Positions 10,558-23,924 of a DNA stretch of 64,000 bases are shown in pieces. Source of the DNA: Diphasiastrum complanatum (taxonomy: Eukaryota; Streptophyta; Lycopodiopsida; Lycopodiales; Lycopodiaceae). A model generated the notes under the pieces. The model was not told the DNA's origin. It saw only the letters and a program-made list of their open reading frames with translations, and ran no database searches. The position numbers and the translations under genes are program-made. Where the stretch lies: contig CM055113.1 in NCBI GenBank assembly GCA_029204225.1, forward strand, positions 31,470,383 through 31,534,382, given 5' to 3'. The stretch's first letter is position 1. Each line of letters starts with the position of its first letter.

Positions 10558-12103
10558 ATGGACGACTTGGCAGCAGCCGCAAACACACAAATAGTGGAGA
10601 TGGAGAACGCGAGAGACGTTGAAGCACAGGATGCGCATCTAGCTCCAGATAGAGACTCGAAGAAAGAGTCGACCGATTGCTTATTACGTAGTAGCAATGG
10701 TACATCACATTTCTAACGATACACAACTGTCGATATCCAAATGTAGCAATTAGTAATTAATTCTTGCCCTGCTTTCGTCTTGCCCAGCCCAATGGCTTTC
10801 AAGATTCCTGGATTTTTCTTCGAAATGGATAGCCCTCCTACTAGTTTGATCGTTGATCAGAATGTATATCTGAATGTATATCAGATTGTTGATCAGAATG
10901 TATATCTGATTTCAAGCTATATGGATTGTCCTCATTGCTACTTTGATTCTTCAGACTGTATACCTATTTTCAAGTGATACGGAAAGTCCTGACTCCTAGC
11001 TGCTAGTGTAATTGCTCGAAATTTGGATTGTCTATCGTCTGTATCTTCTTCTGTCCCTAACGTCCTGGCTATCTGTTTTGCAGGTCTTGTAGAGCGTCAG
11101 AAAGAGGTAGTCGACTGCAACAGTGAGCACAGGGAAGTCTGCCGGATTTGCATGGAGAAAAAACCTGCGACTCTCTTTTTCAATGCAGAAGGTAAGATTC
11201 TAGTTTGTTGTAAAAGTCTCTGTTCGGTTCTAGGATTCTAGCTAGTAACTTTTATATCGTTGAAGATTGAGAAACGAAATTCGGGTATATTGAGGCCATA
11301 CTATTAAAGCTTTTGAGGCTTGAGCAAGGCGCTCGCACATGAATATCTATCATGATGGAACTACTATTGCGAGTAACTACTCTGTGGCAGGTTGTCGCCA
11401 TAGATTTTGCAACATCTGCATTTCCAAGCATGCAGAGGCCTGCTGTCGTCTTGGTCATCTGTTTGTAAGATGTCCTTTCTACAGCTATTCATGTGGCAAT
11501 ATTCTGACTCCCAATCAATGTTCCATACTTCTGTCTGCAAACTCATTGCGGATTCTCACTACGCGACAGATTGAAGCCGCGATACCCGAAACAGAGCGGC
11601 TGTACTGCCCTTATCCTGACTGCTCAAGCCTTATGTTAAAGCCAGAATGTGACATTTCCGAACGGTCAACCAGCTCAGGACACCCGCATACGACTGCTGT
11701 GGGGAGCGTTGAATGTGAGGCATGTGATCGCAAGTTCTGCATGGAATGTATGGTGCCCTGGCATGTAAATCGCACCTGTTCCGAGTATCAAGATAAACCT
11801 GTGACTCCCGGGGCCTTTGGAGATAATGAACTGCTTCAATTAGCAGAAAGGGAGAATTGGCAGCGATGCGGTGAATGTGGTCGAGTGATTGAGCTCATAT
11901 CTGGGTGCAACCGTATCATCTGCTTGTGAGCAACCTCCCACGAATGAAATGATCTTCCTTGTGCTTTGCCCATTTCTCGAATTACTCACAGGTACAATAA
12001 AAAAATTCTTTGAATATATTTGCAATCTTCTGATAGAAATATTTCCTCTACATTGTTTGGCAGGTGTGGAAACAAATTCTACTACCGAAGCAGGTTTGCA
12101 TGA
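10558..12103 (+). CDS. RING-IBR-RING (RBR) E3 ubiquitin ligase-like gene, four exons
   Basis: Exons 10558-10699, 11084-11191, 11391-11925 and 12064-12103 join at GT/AG sites into one open frame of 275 codons including the TGA. Exon 1 starts MDDLAAAANTQ. RING1 spans exons 2-3: CRICMEK...GCRHRFCNICISKH...CPFYSYSC, with all zinc ligands in order. The IBR part includes YCPYPDCSSLM, CEACDRKFCMEC and a HVNRTC close. RING2 begins WQRCGECGRVIEL and has GCNRIICL, where the last Cys aligns with the catalytic Cys of RBR ligases; the usual His after GCN is Arg. Exon 4 gives CGNKFYYRSRFA and stops, so the final Cys pair of RING2 (normally YxCG) is missing and the protein ends early. It would pass ubiquitin from an E2 through a Cys thioester. 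Either a real gene with an unusual tail, or a 3'-truncated copy. Confidence 0.85.
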
Positions 12104-12528
12104 ATCCACCGCCGGGAGCCTAGTTGCGACTGCTGGCGAAGATTAAGCCAACATTGTTTCAGACTCCGACTCCGATTGATACAAATCTTTTCCATGCTTT
12201 TGCTTTCTTACGCACCCGCAAGGGAGTTTTCCCGTTGTCTTTTCTCTCCAACCAAACGTACTTTATGAACAGTTTCATTCCAATCATATAGCATCTACAC
12301 AACTTGTTATTTTTGCTTTACTCATAGCAAAGTCATGCTAGATTAGTAACACTGATCGACACATTCACATAAACTAAGAGTTCAATTCTTCTCTTGCAAT
12401 ATGCAAAATAATAGATGGACTATGACCCATCTCATGGAATATTGTACTTAGATTTAAACTAGACCAAATTTGGTAATATTAGCTCTTTATGTTTGATTTC
12501 CATTGAAATATTGAATTCCTTTAAGATC

Positions 12529-12534
<6 letters not shown>

Positions 12535-12575
<41 letters not shown>
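12535..12575. repeat. (GA)n microsatellite
   Basis: About 41 bases of perfect GA repeat between the RBR gene and the CACTA end. Confidence 0.97.
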
Positions 12576-12577
<2 letters not shown>

Positions 12578-12667
12578 AACCATTTGGAACCTTTATGCGG
12601 GAAATCCTAGGTTTCATCAAAACAAAATAAAAAAAATAAAGGGCTGCCATTGGTATTCACCAGGTTA

Positions 12668-12710
12668 CACTACTACAAAAAGAGTGGTTACACTACTACA
12701 AAAAAGAGTG
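12668..12710. mobile_element. CACTA terminal inverted repeat, duplicated in tandem
   Basis: CACTACTACAAAAA occurs at 12668-12681 and again at 12691, each preceded by GGTTA and followed by GAGTG. CACTA is the hallmark terminus of En/Spm elements. The inverted partner (TTTTTGTAGTA) ends near 47914. The tandem doubling may reflect two insertions at one site. Confidence 0.8.
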
Positions 12711-13520
12711 CATAGCAACGAAAGTTAGCAACGTTGATTTTGACTAAATTAAACGTTGCTCCGTGACCATTTCGGCGACAATTGTTTTCTTTTATAAACG
12801 TCGCTATGAGATTATTGTCCGTTGACTGGCAACTATTTATAATCGTCGCTTGCGATAGTTACTTTAACAATATTTCATCGACATCTAGTGACGATTACAA
12901 ATTATTGTCGCTGCGCGATGCTGTAGGAAATGTCACTGCGGAAGAGTCACTTTTAGCGACATTTTAGAGATGCTTTAGCAACTATACTAAATAGACGTCG
13001 TTGGGCGACGCTATAAAAAGCTTGTAGGAAAAAACAGGAAAGATGATTGATTGATAACCACATTTCAGTGACGGGAAGTGAACATCGCCCAACGACATTC
13101 AAAATTAGGGTCATTTGGGGACAATATGTCTTCTAGCAGAAGAAAACCCAAACTCTCTTTTTAAAAAAGCAACGTTTGGAACTTCGCCCAATGACGTTAC
13201 AAGTAATGTAAGTTTGGTTAAAAATTTTTGTTTTGAACATATAGAAATAATTTTTGTTTTGAAAATTGTGTTGCTAGAAATAGTTTTTAAAAATTGTGTT
13301 GCATAAATCCGGAAATTCTATGTTTCTTACGTAGTTCAAGTCCATATACATACATCTTGAAATGGACATAGATGCCTAATCTAGTTCATCGTCTTGATCA
13401 TTTGCGTCACTTCCATACTCATCTAGTAGTCTAATTCTTTCAAACAAATGCTCCACTCTTGTTGGAAGATTATTAGTAGCATCATTAATATTTTTCATTC
13501 ATTTCACTTTTGACTCTTCC
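12691..13520. repeat. Left CACTA subterminal repeat region
   Basis: Multiple variants of CGTCGCT, TTGTCGCT and GGGCGACG follow the TIR, the usual transposase-binding subterminal repeats. The segment 13380-13500 is the inverse of 47350-47470 (block GTGACGCAAATGATCAAGA). Confidence 0.75.
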
Positions 13521-13749
13521 ATCATTGGCATTGGCATCCCTATCAGCATGCTAGTTTGGCTCCATGAAATAATAAATTATGTCATCTTCTTCATTATGTG
13601 GATTCTCTTCTGCATGATTTTCCATATCGTGATCGCTTCGTCTTCTTTATCATGATTGTTTGTTGTTGCATCTTTGAGCATGATATTTTCAAACAAAAAA
13701 AATTGTCCTAGTTTGCATGATAAATAACCACGTCCATCAGGATAAAGGG

Positions 13750-15180
13750 CTATATGTGTAGAAACAAAGTATATAAATGAGTCAATATTTCATTTCGCTT
13801 GATATATTTCATATAAATCAATTCAAGATGATAGTCTTGTGTATTGTATAACATAAACATACAAGCCGTGTCTCTCATACACTTAGAAAATCTCACAAAC
13901 ATTTTGTTTCCTTGTGGAATGTTCTCTAGTTTGTTGCTCTCCTCATCACTATCATGCCATAGTTTTGGAACCCCCATATTTAATTGCTTCAAGTACTCAG
14001 TAATTAAAAATAAAGACTCTTGCCATCTAGCCTTCAGCCAGACTTGCTTCTACATGGACTTTTTGGCAAATACAATCTTCTAGGACTTTAATAAAACGTC
14101 CCAAAAAAAAACATCCATCTTCGATTCACAGGACCTGCTAGCTCCACCTCATCAACAAGGTGAACCAAAAGGTGAATCTGGATGTCCATGAATGATGGAG
14201 AGGGAACTCTCCCAAAATCACAAACAATCTCAATAGCTTTGAGACGAATGCGTTCTACATCTCCTATAATTATGTCTTTTGAAGATATCCATTTGCATAT
14301 TTGTCCTTGCAAAAATACAAAATGGTCATTAGCATATATGTGAAATGTGCTCATTTAAATGAAGTTAACACTCATGAGCAATACCTTGCAAAGATCAATA
14401 ATTTCGAGATAACATTTAATATATCTTCGGTCAAACACACTTTCAATGCCACCATGAATACATGCTACAAAATAAAATAGCTTATTTATTATGAGAGTTC
14501 ACACAATCATACTTGATTATATGCGTCACTAGTTGAATACATCAAATATATATACCTATATCATTTTGTGCCAATCATGAGATTTAATCTGGATAATTTG
14601 TTGTCTATGGTAAATGCCTCTCTTATAGACCCTGCGTATCCAGTGGAAAATTGCTTATGTTGAATAATTTCCTTTACATTACTACTCTCCTCCTCCTATA
14701 AAGTCCATGAAACATGAGTTGATCTTGCCCTTCTAGTACATCTTCAGTCCACAAGTGTCTTATTTGATCAAAATCTTTTAGTTCTTCAAGGACTCGTGCA
14801 TGCAAAGCTTCTAACTCATTGAAGTGCTTCCATAAATATCCATTTCATGCCTTCTGTAGTAGTGGAATTTTCTGTTGCATTGTTCCAATTCTGAAGCCAA
14901 TCTTTACTTATTAATCTTTCCGGTGGAGGAAGGGGTCATCCACTTTGTCTCCTAGTAGACAAAAATGAATTTTATGGAGACTATGGTCAAATGGAAAATA
15001 CTTAGGATGATCAGAATCTTTGACTTCCTAAGATGTTTTGCATATCATGTGGGGATCATGCAGGGAGATCACTTCCACATATATTACACCATGGTATCTT
15101 GAAGTAGAAAAATTGCTACACTTATCCAATTCAAGATAATTGTTCATCGTCCACATCAAAATAGCTTTTAATTCAAATTC
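13750..15180 (-). pseudogene. CACTA TNP2-type transposase, C-terminal half (left copy)
   Basis: Read on the minus strand from 15180. A MNNYLELDKC segment (central Transposase_21 domain) leads to HPKYFPFDHSLHKIHF. After breaks comes the linker motif KSHDWHKMI (about 14580), with a GTAGGT donor just after it. The DUF4218 domain (14354-14088) reads SPSFMDIQIHLLVHLVDEV and ELAGPVNRRWMFFFG, almost matching the family pattern for this domain. Weaker continuation reaches PQGNKMFVRF near 13900, equivalent to PQGKGAILRM in the 60.2 kb copy. Stops and frameshifts throughout show decay. The transposase would cut the element at its TIRs in the nucleus. Its 3' end faces the TIR at 12691. Confidence 0.85.
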
Positions 15181-16235
15181 TCATAATAGGACAATAGAGA
15201 ATTAGTCTTACACTCATGAATGGAACACTTTCAAATTTAGAATACTCAAAAGGCCTCAACTTCAGTGCTCAATTAGAGAACGATATTTGTTGGTTGGCAG
15301 CTTTTCAGGTATAATTGCTCTTTTATTAGGCAACCATCATCAGCTGCGCTACCACTTCCCATTGCTACTCGCTCTACACTTCCTATTTCTCAGTCCACGG
15401 ATTCTTCTCTTGCCTCCACTTCCTTACAAGGTCAATCTGTGACCGTTGGATCAACAGTTCCAATCACAGCTGCCAAAGCTGCCCCCCCCTCTAACACTCA
15501 AGCTACTTCACCAAACATGCAGGCATTCATGGATATGCTTGATGATTCTGATCCCTTGGGGGCAAATGAGATTTTTGTGATGCCTTAGAGTCCTGGACCC
15601 TTTGATTCCCAATCCCCTGGAAAAGGATTCGAATAATTTCCATGATGCTACGAATGTTTTTGATTTATCCTTTCAGGTCAGTCAACAAGATCAAGCAGAT
15701 TAGACACCAGATACCATCAAGGTTATCCATGCAATCAAATCACCGAAGCAGTTAGACACCACGGTGCCTGAAGAATATGAAGAGGAAGACCTCTTCGAGG
15801 AAGAAGAGCCACTGGCATGACCTCAATGCCAAACATGCATTGCACCTGTCATTCCTACTCTTGCCACGACTTCAACACCGGTGGATTCTGGTGATGCTCT
15901 TGGTATAGTCTCTAACCTTGCGTGTGTGATCCAAACAATGCTAGATAAAAAAAAGAAATGGAATATCGTATAGTAGATTTGGGCTCGTAGAATACTTTAA
16001 TCAGCCAGAAGGTGATCCAATTGGATTGTGAACTCGAAGCTGCCAAACAGTATGAGGCAAAGTCTGAGGCCGATATGAAGAAAGCCCAACAATCAATCGA
16101 ACATTTGAAGGCTATGTGGCAATTCTCCAGAATACACTGATGATCGTGCAAGATCAAGTGGACAAAGTCATCCAAGATGACAAACAATAGGTTTTGTTGC
16201 CTCAGGGGCAATTGTATATGGCTACTCTTGAACAA
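14585..16235. repeat. Left arm of a long imperfect palindrome
   Basis: This arm is the inverse of 17866-21215. Segment 14585-15168 pairs with 20630-21215, and 15200-16235 pairs with 17866-18900. Blocks such as CATCATGTGGGGATCATGC and TGGATCAACAGTTCC with their inverses are plain by eye. The right arm has an extra 1.72 kb (18906-20629) missing here. Confidence 0.9.
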
Positions 16236-16240
16236 GACTA
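15200..16240 (+). pseudogene. Second CACTA-borne gene, C-terminal part (left copy)
   Basis: Divergent from the transposase. The plus strand has a WLAAF-like exon end near 15300, then a Ser/Thr-rich stretch (SALPLPIATRSTLPISQ, TDSSLASTSLQGQSVTVG), MQAFMDMLDDSDPLGANEIF, and an acidic patch (EEYEEEDLFEEEEPLA). Near 16020-16130 lies a strongly helical coiled-coil-like stretch containing ELEAAKQYEAKSEADMKKAQ. Several stops and frameshifts interrupt it. I do not recognise the family. Its position, opposite to TNP2, is that of an accessory CACTA protein (TNPA-like), but no sequence link to TNPA is claimed. The same gene is repeated, inverted, at 17866-19393. Confidence 0.6.
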
Positions 16241-17865
16241 AGAATTAGCAAATCCAACAATAGTCAAATCCAACAATTAGCAACCACAAAGAATTATGAG
16301 AGATGGAGGAGAAGAGATAGAGAGCAAGGACATTCCACATCCACTTCATAAGAGGGCCAACTTGTTTGTATTGAAATGAAAATGAAATATGTTTTACAAA
16401 CTTGAGTTTGCTGCTATTTCTAGTAGCCAATTCTAACCTAAGTCCCAAAAAATGGAGGGAACTCAATTCAAAAATTGGAGGGAACTAATTTGAATTTGCA
16501 TTTTGATGGGAATCCCAATTTTATTCACTAACTTGACTTTTAGGCCCTATGACATTAAAAATCCCGCAAAAAAGGCCTAAAGTCCTTTTATTAACTTCCT
16601 AACTAATCAAATAACTATGTAATCATCGGGTTGGACTTACACATGCAGGGTGCCAAATCCCTCTCACGTATTAACTAGGGTTAGGGTTGCCTTGGGATCC
16701 GCAAACCCTCCAACAGTATCCCCCACCAAAACTAGTGGTGGTCCAACGACACATCACAAGATTATTCATTTTGAACTCTGATTGGCCTCCCATCGTACCT
16801 GGAAATAAGATGGTACTAAAACTTTTTCATAAAAATCAAGCGCTCGGTGTTGAAATCCTTCATGTGCGGTATGAAACACTTATTTGCGTCTGAAAGCCAT
16901 TTGGACGTTGTCCAGGCTATGAATCTTGATTTTCACGATCCACCAAGCATCGCAACTTGATTGTACAGTCTCCGTAGTGGTACTTGATCTTGATCAATGT
17001 CGGATGCCAGCGGAATATTTGGATCGAAAAGCCAAGTTGGAAGGCAATCATCCCATCTTGTGGATACTGACGCAAACACTGTCAAATCATTTGAAAAAAG
17101 TGTAAATTGCCTAATAGTTGCATCTAGCGAATGTCCATGCTCCGTAGCATAAAATTGTAGGGCCTGGTGGAAGTCAACTAAGATGTTCCAATTGTACTTT
17201 TGGTATATAACTGGCTAGTTGGGGGTGTGGATGCTGACTTGTGCCACTAGAATTCTGAACTCCTTCCACTTGTTGCATCATGGCATTGGCACATAATATG
17301 GATCTATCCGCAATTGGTAGGATCCGGCAACACGATGGAATCTGGAGCATTTTCAAAGACTGTCTTTCACCATGTTGGTTGCTCTCCCAAGGCTGCTAGT
17401 TTGTCAAATTTTTGCCGGCCTCAATCTCTGAGGTCTTGAACTTGATCACCCAACCACCCCTTGAGGACTCATGTGGATGTTGCTATAGAAATGCTTGGAT
17501 CTGGTCCTCGATGGTGATCGACTTCTAAAATAATGGCCTGGCCCTAGAAGTAGATGGACCTTCTTCCATGGCCTATGCATTTGGTGCTACGTCTTCTTGA
17601 GTACCGACAGATCCCCCTTGATCCATGCTTCTATCCAATCCTCCCTGGTCTTGTTGCTGAGGTAAGAATTGTGGGATAACCAAAAATTGAAGCTATACGT
17701 TTTAGTTTATCAAATCGTTCTTGAAATCCTACCAATGAAGGTTGATAGGTTTCAACCTTCCTGAATAGGTATCAGATCTCAGCCGGTGAAACTAGAAGAT
17801 CAGGTACTTGCGTCTAGAGGTAAGTATCGCGTTCAAGTGTGGTCGCATCCAATTCACCTTGAAGG
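16236..17865. other. Spacer between the palindrome arms
   Basis: About 1.6 kb present once between the inverted arms. It includes near-repeats of AATTGGAGGGAACT at 16450-16490. No gene recognised. Transcription through both arms would give a fold-back RNA with this as its loop. Confidence 0.6.
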
Positions 17866-19393
17866 CACTATCGTTCAAGTGCAGCCATATACAATTGCCC
17901 CTGAAGCAACAACACCTATTGTTTGTCATCTTGGATGGTTGTCCACTAGATCTTGCACTGTCATCAGTGTATTCTGGAGAATTGCCACATAGCCTTCAAG
18001 AGATTCAATTGATTATTGGGCTTTCTTCATATCGGCCTCATACTGTTTGGCAACTTTGAGTTCACAATCCAATTGGATCACCTTCTGGCTGATTAAAGTA
18101 TTCTCTGAGCCCAAATCTACTATACAATATTCCATTTCTTTTTTTATCTAGCATAGTGTGGATCACACACGCAAGGTTAGAGACTAAACCAAGAGCATCA
18201 CCAGAATCCACCGGTGTTGAAGTGGTGGCAAGAGTAGGAATGATAGGTGCAATTCATGTTTGGCATTGAGGTCGTGCCAGTGGCTCTTCTTCCTCAAAGA
18301 GGTCTTCGTCTTCATATTCTTCAAGCACCGCGGTGTCTAACTGCTTCGATGATTTGATCGCATGGATAACCCTGATGGTATTTGGTGTTTGATCTGCTTG
18401 ATCTTGTTGACTGACCTGAAAGGATAAATCAAAAACATTCGTAGCATCATGGAAATGATCAGAATCCTTTTCCAGGGGATTGGGGATCAAAGGGTCCAGG
18501 ACTCTAAGGCATCACAAAAATCTCGTTTGCCCCCAAGGGATCAAAATCATCAAACATATCCATGAATGTCTGCATGTTTGGTGAAGTAGCTTGAGTGTTC
18601 GGGGGGCAGGCAGCTTTGGCAGCTGTGGTTAAAACTGTTAATCCAACGGTCATAGACTGACCTTGTAAGGAAGTGGAGGCGAGGGATGCATCCGTGGACT
18701 AAGAAATAGGAAGTGTAGAGTGAGTAGCAGTGGGGGGTGGTAGTGCAATTGATGATGGTTGCCTAATAAAAGAGCAACTATACTTGAAATGCTGCCAACC
18801 AATAGATATCGTTCTCTAATTGAGCACTGAAGTTGAGGCCTTTTGAGTATTCTAAATTTGAAAGTGCTCCATTCATGAATGTAAGACTAATTCTCTATAT
18901 TTATTTGTCCATTTTTAATTGCAGACTCATCTAACTTAAGAACAACTATGAACTTGTTATTTGCAGTCTCATTTGTAATACCATAAAATTCTATTATGAA
19001 GGTTTCTAATCGATTAATGTCAATAAACAAATGGTTGGAATTGTTAGAAGCTAGACATTCTCCCTTCGAGCAATACACCTCATTAATTTAAAAATGGAAT
19101 ATTTATTTCGTGCCTTGGTTTAACATGTTTTTTTTTCTTCTAAGATGAAATATTTGTGGTATTGCAAAAAAATTTAGATCTACCTGTGCAAATGCTTCTT
19201 GTATCATCTTAAACATTCTAGCATATGCTTCTCTACTGATGCTAGAAAAATCACATGCCCCCTGAAATAATGTAATGTCTAGTATTTTTCCAACTTCAGG
19301 TAAAAAAATCAGATCCAAATGACCTAATTTATCCCTTTGATCTTTAGTTAATTTAAATAGCACATCTAGTTTCACTACCAATGTCACAATCAT
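17866..19393 (-). pseudogene. Second CACTA-borne gene (right copy), unknown family
   Basis: On the minus strand the best-preserved N-terminal part reads KLTKDQRDKLGHLDLIFLPE, GACDFSSISREAYARMFKMI and QIFHLRRKKN (19393-19103). It continues as LFIDINRLETFIIEFYGIT and KFIVVLKLDESAIKNGQ (19078-18900), then a degraded MNGALS...YWLAAFQV ending at a GTATAG donor-like site near 18775. Downstream come the Ser/Thr-rich, acidic (EEYEDEDLFEEEEPLA, 18300) and coiled-coil segments. A diverged plus-strand copy at 25026-25610 shares REAYA, FVDLN, VLKLDESEI and WWLAAFQ. No known domain is evident. Conservation of the reading frame between diverged copies says it was once a selected protein. Confidence 0.65.
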
Positions 19394-20280
19394 GCATTAA
19401 CTACACATAGAAGATGAAAACTTAATAGAACTTGTCATAAACACTTAGATATTATATGCTACTATCCCTATTCATGCAACAGCCATATAATACACACATG
19501 TGTGGATTCATAGACATAAAAAAATCAACATTCTACACACAAGATCTCATTATATATCACCACCAAAATTGCAAGAGATTGATGTAGAAACCAAAAGAGA
19601 TATCTACCATAAAAATTAATGAGAGAAGAAGAGAGAGGTCAATTTTTCCCACACTTCTATGCATATTTATAGTAGCCTCTTGACCATCTATATCATCTTT
19701 TCTAAGCTTATCAACTTATAGGTATTTCTAAGTACTTACTAGAAGACCTAGACTAACTTGACTAGATTCTATGTATATGAATTAGCCAATAACTAGAGGT
19801 CTATATGCGACCTTATCAACTTGCCTATCAACTTCATTCATAATGCTATTAGTAATTGAAGCCTTAATTTTATTCGTTATGTCATTGTTAACAATGATTC
19901 CATAGACTTAACATCTAAAATAGAATCTAATGATTTTCCAATGGAAATTTCAATGGCCAAATGGTCTTTAACAACCAATGTAGCTTTGGATAGCAATATC
20001 ATGTTCTGAACAACTCATTATATCGATTGCAATACATCACAAAAAATAAAAAAAAGTTAAAATAAATAACTGATAAAACTAGTGATTGCATTGAATTAAA
20101 AAGTTCAAACAATATCGAACTAAGAATGTCCACGATATCGATAAGATGTGCAAGGAACAACATTCCATCAAAGGTTGCACGCCATTTTCCAATGTTACCG
20201 TGTATCCAACATATGTTTCATTGCAAGTCCTTGGCTGAATTGATGGATTGGAATGCTAGAAATAGATTCACTGATGGTGC

Positions 20281-20700
20281 ATGAGAATACCATGTGATAG
20301 TATTGCTAAAAATTTAAAACACGTTGATAACGAGTGGGATATATTTTGTACAAAGCCAAGACATTTGATACTTGGGTTGGTTGTTGACAGTGCTCATCCT
20401 CATGGCCATCGATCTTCTACTCGGACAACATGGCTAGTGACGCTTGTGAAATACAACATACCTCCATGCTTGGCAATGAAAAACAGTCATCTTTTATTTG
20501 CTCTCATCATTTGTGGTCGTTATAAGATAAAAAACATAGATGTCTATCTTGAACCTATTATTGAGGAGTTGCAAATTCTTTGGACAGGGATTCGTGTGTA
20601 TGCCATTTCATGTCCTATTATGAGACTTTGCTATTTTGATGTGGACAATGAACGATTATCTTGAATTGGATAAGTGTAGCAATTTTTCTACTTCAAGAGA
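20281..20700 (+). pseudogene. CACTA TNP2 transposase, central Transposase_21 domain
   Basis: A continuous frame reads NEWDIFCTKPRHLILGLVVD, then HPHGHRSSTRTTWLVTLVKY, NIPPCLAMK, IDVYLEPIIEELQILWTGIRVY, and, after a one-base shift, MWTMNDYLELDK. This follows the family pattern of PRHL.LGL..D..NP.G..SS..STW.V.L..YN.PP...MK...IDVYL.PLIEEL..LW..G step by step. The Asp in LGLVVD corresponds to a conserved catalytic-core Asp. The coding is lost after about 20700. It would belong to the right inverted CACTA copy with its 3' end toward 47914. Confidence 0.9.
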
Positions 20701-21215
20701 CCATGGTGTAATATATATGGAAGTGATCTCCCTGCATGATCCCCACATGATATGCAAAACATCTTAGGAAGCATAGATTTTGATCATCCTAAGTATCTTC
20801 CATTCGACCATAGTCTCCATAAAATTCATTTTTGTCTACTAGGAGACAAAGTGGAGGACCCCTTCCTCCACCAGAAAGATTAATAAGTAAAGATTGCCTT
20901 GAGAATTGGAACAATGCAACAGAAAATTCCACTGCTACAGAAGGCATGAAATGGATATTTATGGAAGCTCTTCAATGAGTTAGAAGCTTTGGATGCACAA
21001 GTCCTTGAAGAACTAAAAGAATTTGATCAAATAAGACACTTGTGGACTAAAGATGTACTAGACTCTAGGGCAAGATCAACTCATGTTCCATGGATTTTAT
21101 AGGAGGAGGAGAGTAGTAATGTAAAGGAAATTATTCAACATAAGCTATTTTCCACTGGATACACAGGGTCTATAAGAGAGGCATTTACCATAGGCAACAG
21201 ATCTGTCCTGATTTT

Positions 21216-21734
21216 GATCGCACAATAGTTAACAATAAAGATGGCTGATATCTCTATCCTCTCGCACTTCCTTAAGGAGCATGATATCTATGCTCTCGCA
21301 CTTCCTTAAAGAGCACACAAAGGCCATCCCTACTGCACCATCCCTACTGCACTTTCCTCACTGTTGAGACACAAGCTTTGTTGAAGAGAATAGGACGGAA
21401 ATGGAGGAAATATTCGAAGAGGGAAAAGAGGGCCAACGTGCAAATTCTTGAATGCCCATTAGATGCATGCATGGGGAGGAGTGCCATGGTTTATGTTTCT
21501 CATACATGCATCCCCCTCCCCATCATTTTTACTTGAGAAAAAGTGTATGCATGGGTGAGGGGAGGAGGATGCATGGGCGTACCCATACACATGCGCAAAA
21601 CTGTACATAAGTTTAAATATATACATAGATACTACTAAAGAGTGCCCGTCATTGAAGGCAATGGTGGCCGATCTAGGCGACGGCCGATGATTTGGAAATT
21701 GAGTATCTCATTGACGGGCGATGATTTTCCAAGA

Positions 21735-21735
<1 letters not shown>
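21216..21735. other. Gap without recognisable gene
   Basis: Unrelated to the left arm. It contains a short tandem duplication (TCTCGCACTTCCTTAA-type units at about 21260-21310) and a repeated CATGCATGGGGAGG-like block. No gene. Confidence 0.5.
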
Positions 21736-23360
<1,625 letters not shown>

Positions 23361-23924
23361 GATCCAAAAATCTTCATTTTGGTGAAAGCATTGGTGCTAG
23401 AGTCACTTTGAATAAGGGCAATCTTTTCTAATAGTTTACTTGTGATGTTGAGGTTCAGATTAGTGTGTAAAGTTCAGATGTACTTCTCACACATGTGAGA
23501 GGCTGTTGGAGTTGTATTTCACCAAAACTTTGTGTTTTTTCAATATTTGAGCTTCAAATAAGTTGTGTAGAGTGAAACTAGTGATGTGCTTATGAAAAAC
23601 CATTGTTTCCATTATAGATTTGATGAGTGAATGGTGTTAGAATCTTATTAAACCTACAAATCCTTGTGAGAGAGTTTGAGGCTTATGTTTTTTAGTTTAA
23701 GAGTGAAACTAAAACCAATTTTAAACACCATAGGAAGGCATTGGCACTTCCAAAAATCAAATCCAAGGTTCTAAGTGAATATATTGTGTAGAATACACTT
23801 TCCCAAATCTTTTTGACTTCAAGATCATTATAGATCTTGCTTTTTGAGTCTAGTGAGATCCAAGAGAGTAGCATTTTAGCTAAATTCTGAGAAAGGAAGA
23901 AGGGAGAGCCTTTGAATAGTACAT

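Larger units (their letters stand above)
17866..21215. repeat. Right arm of the long imperfect palindrome
   Basis: Inverse of 14585-16235, with 18906-20629 present only here. The arm ends near 21215, where homology to the left copy stops before the KSHDWH linker; the following sequence is unrelated. Confidence 0.9.
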
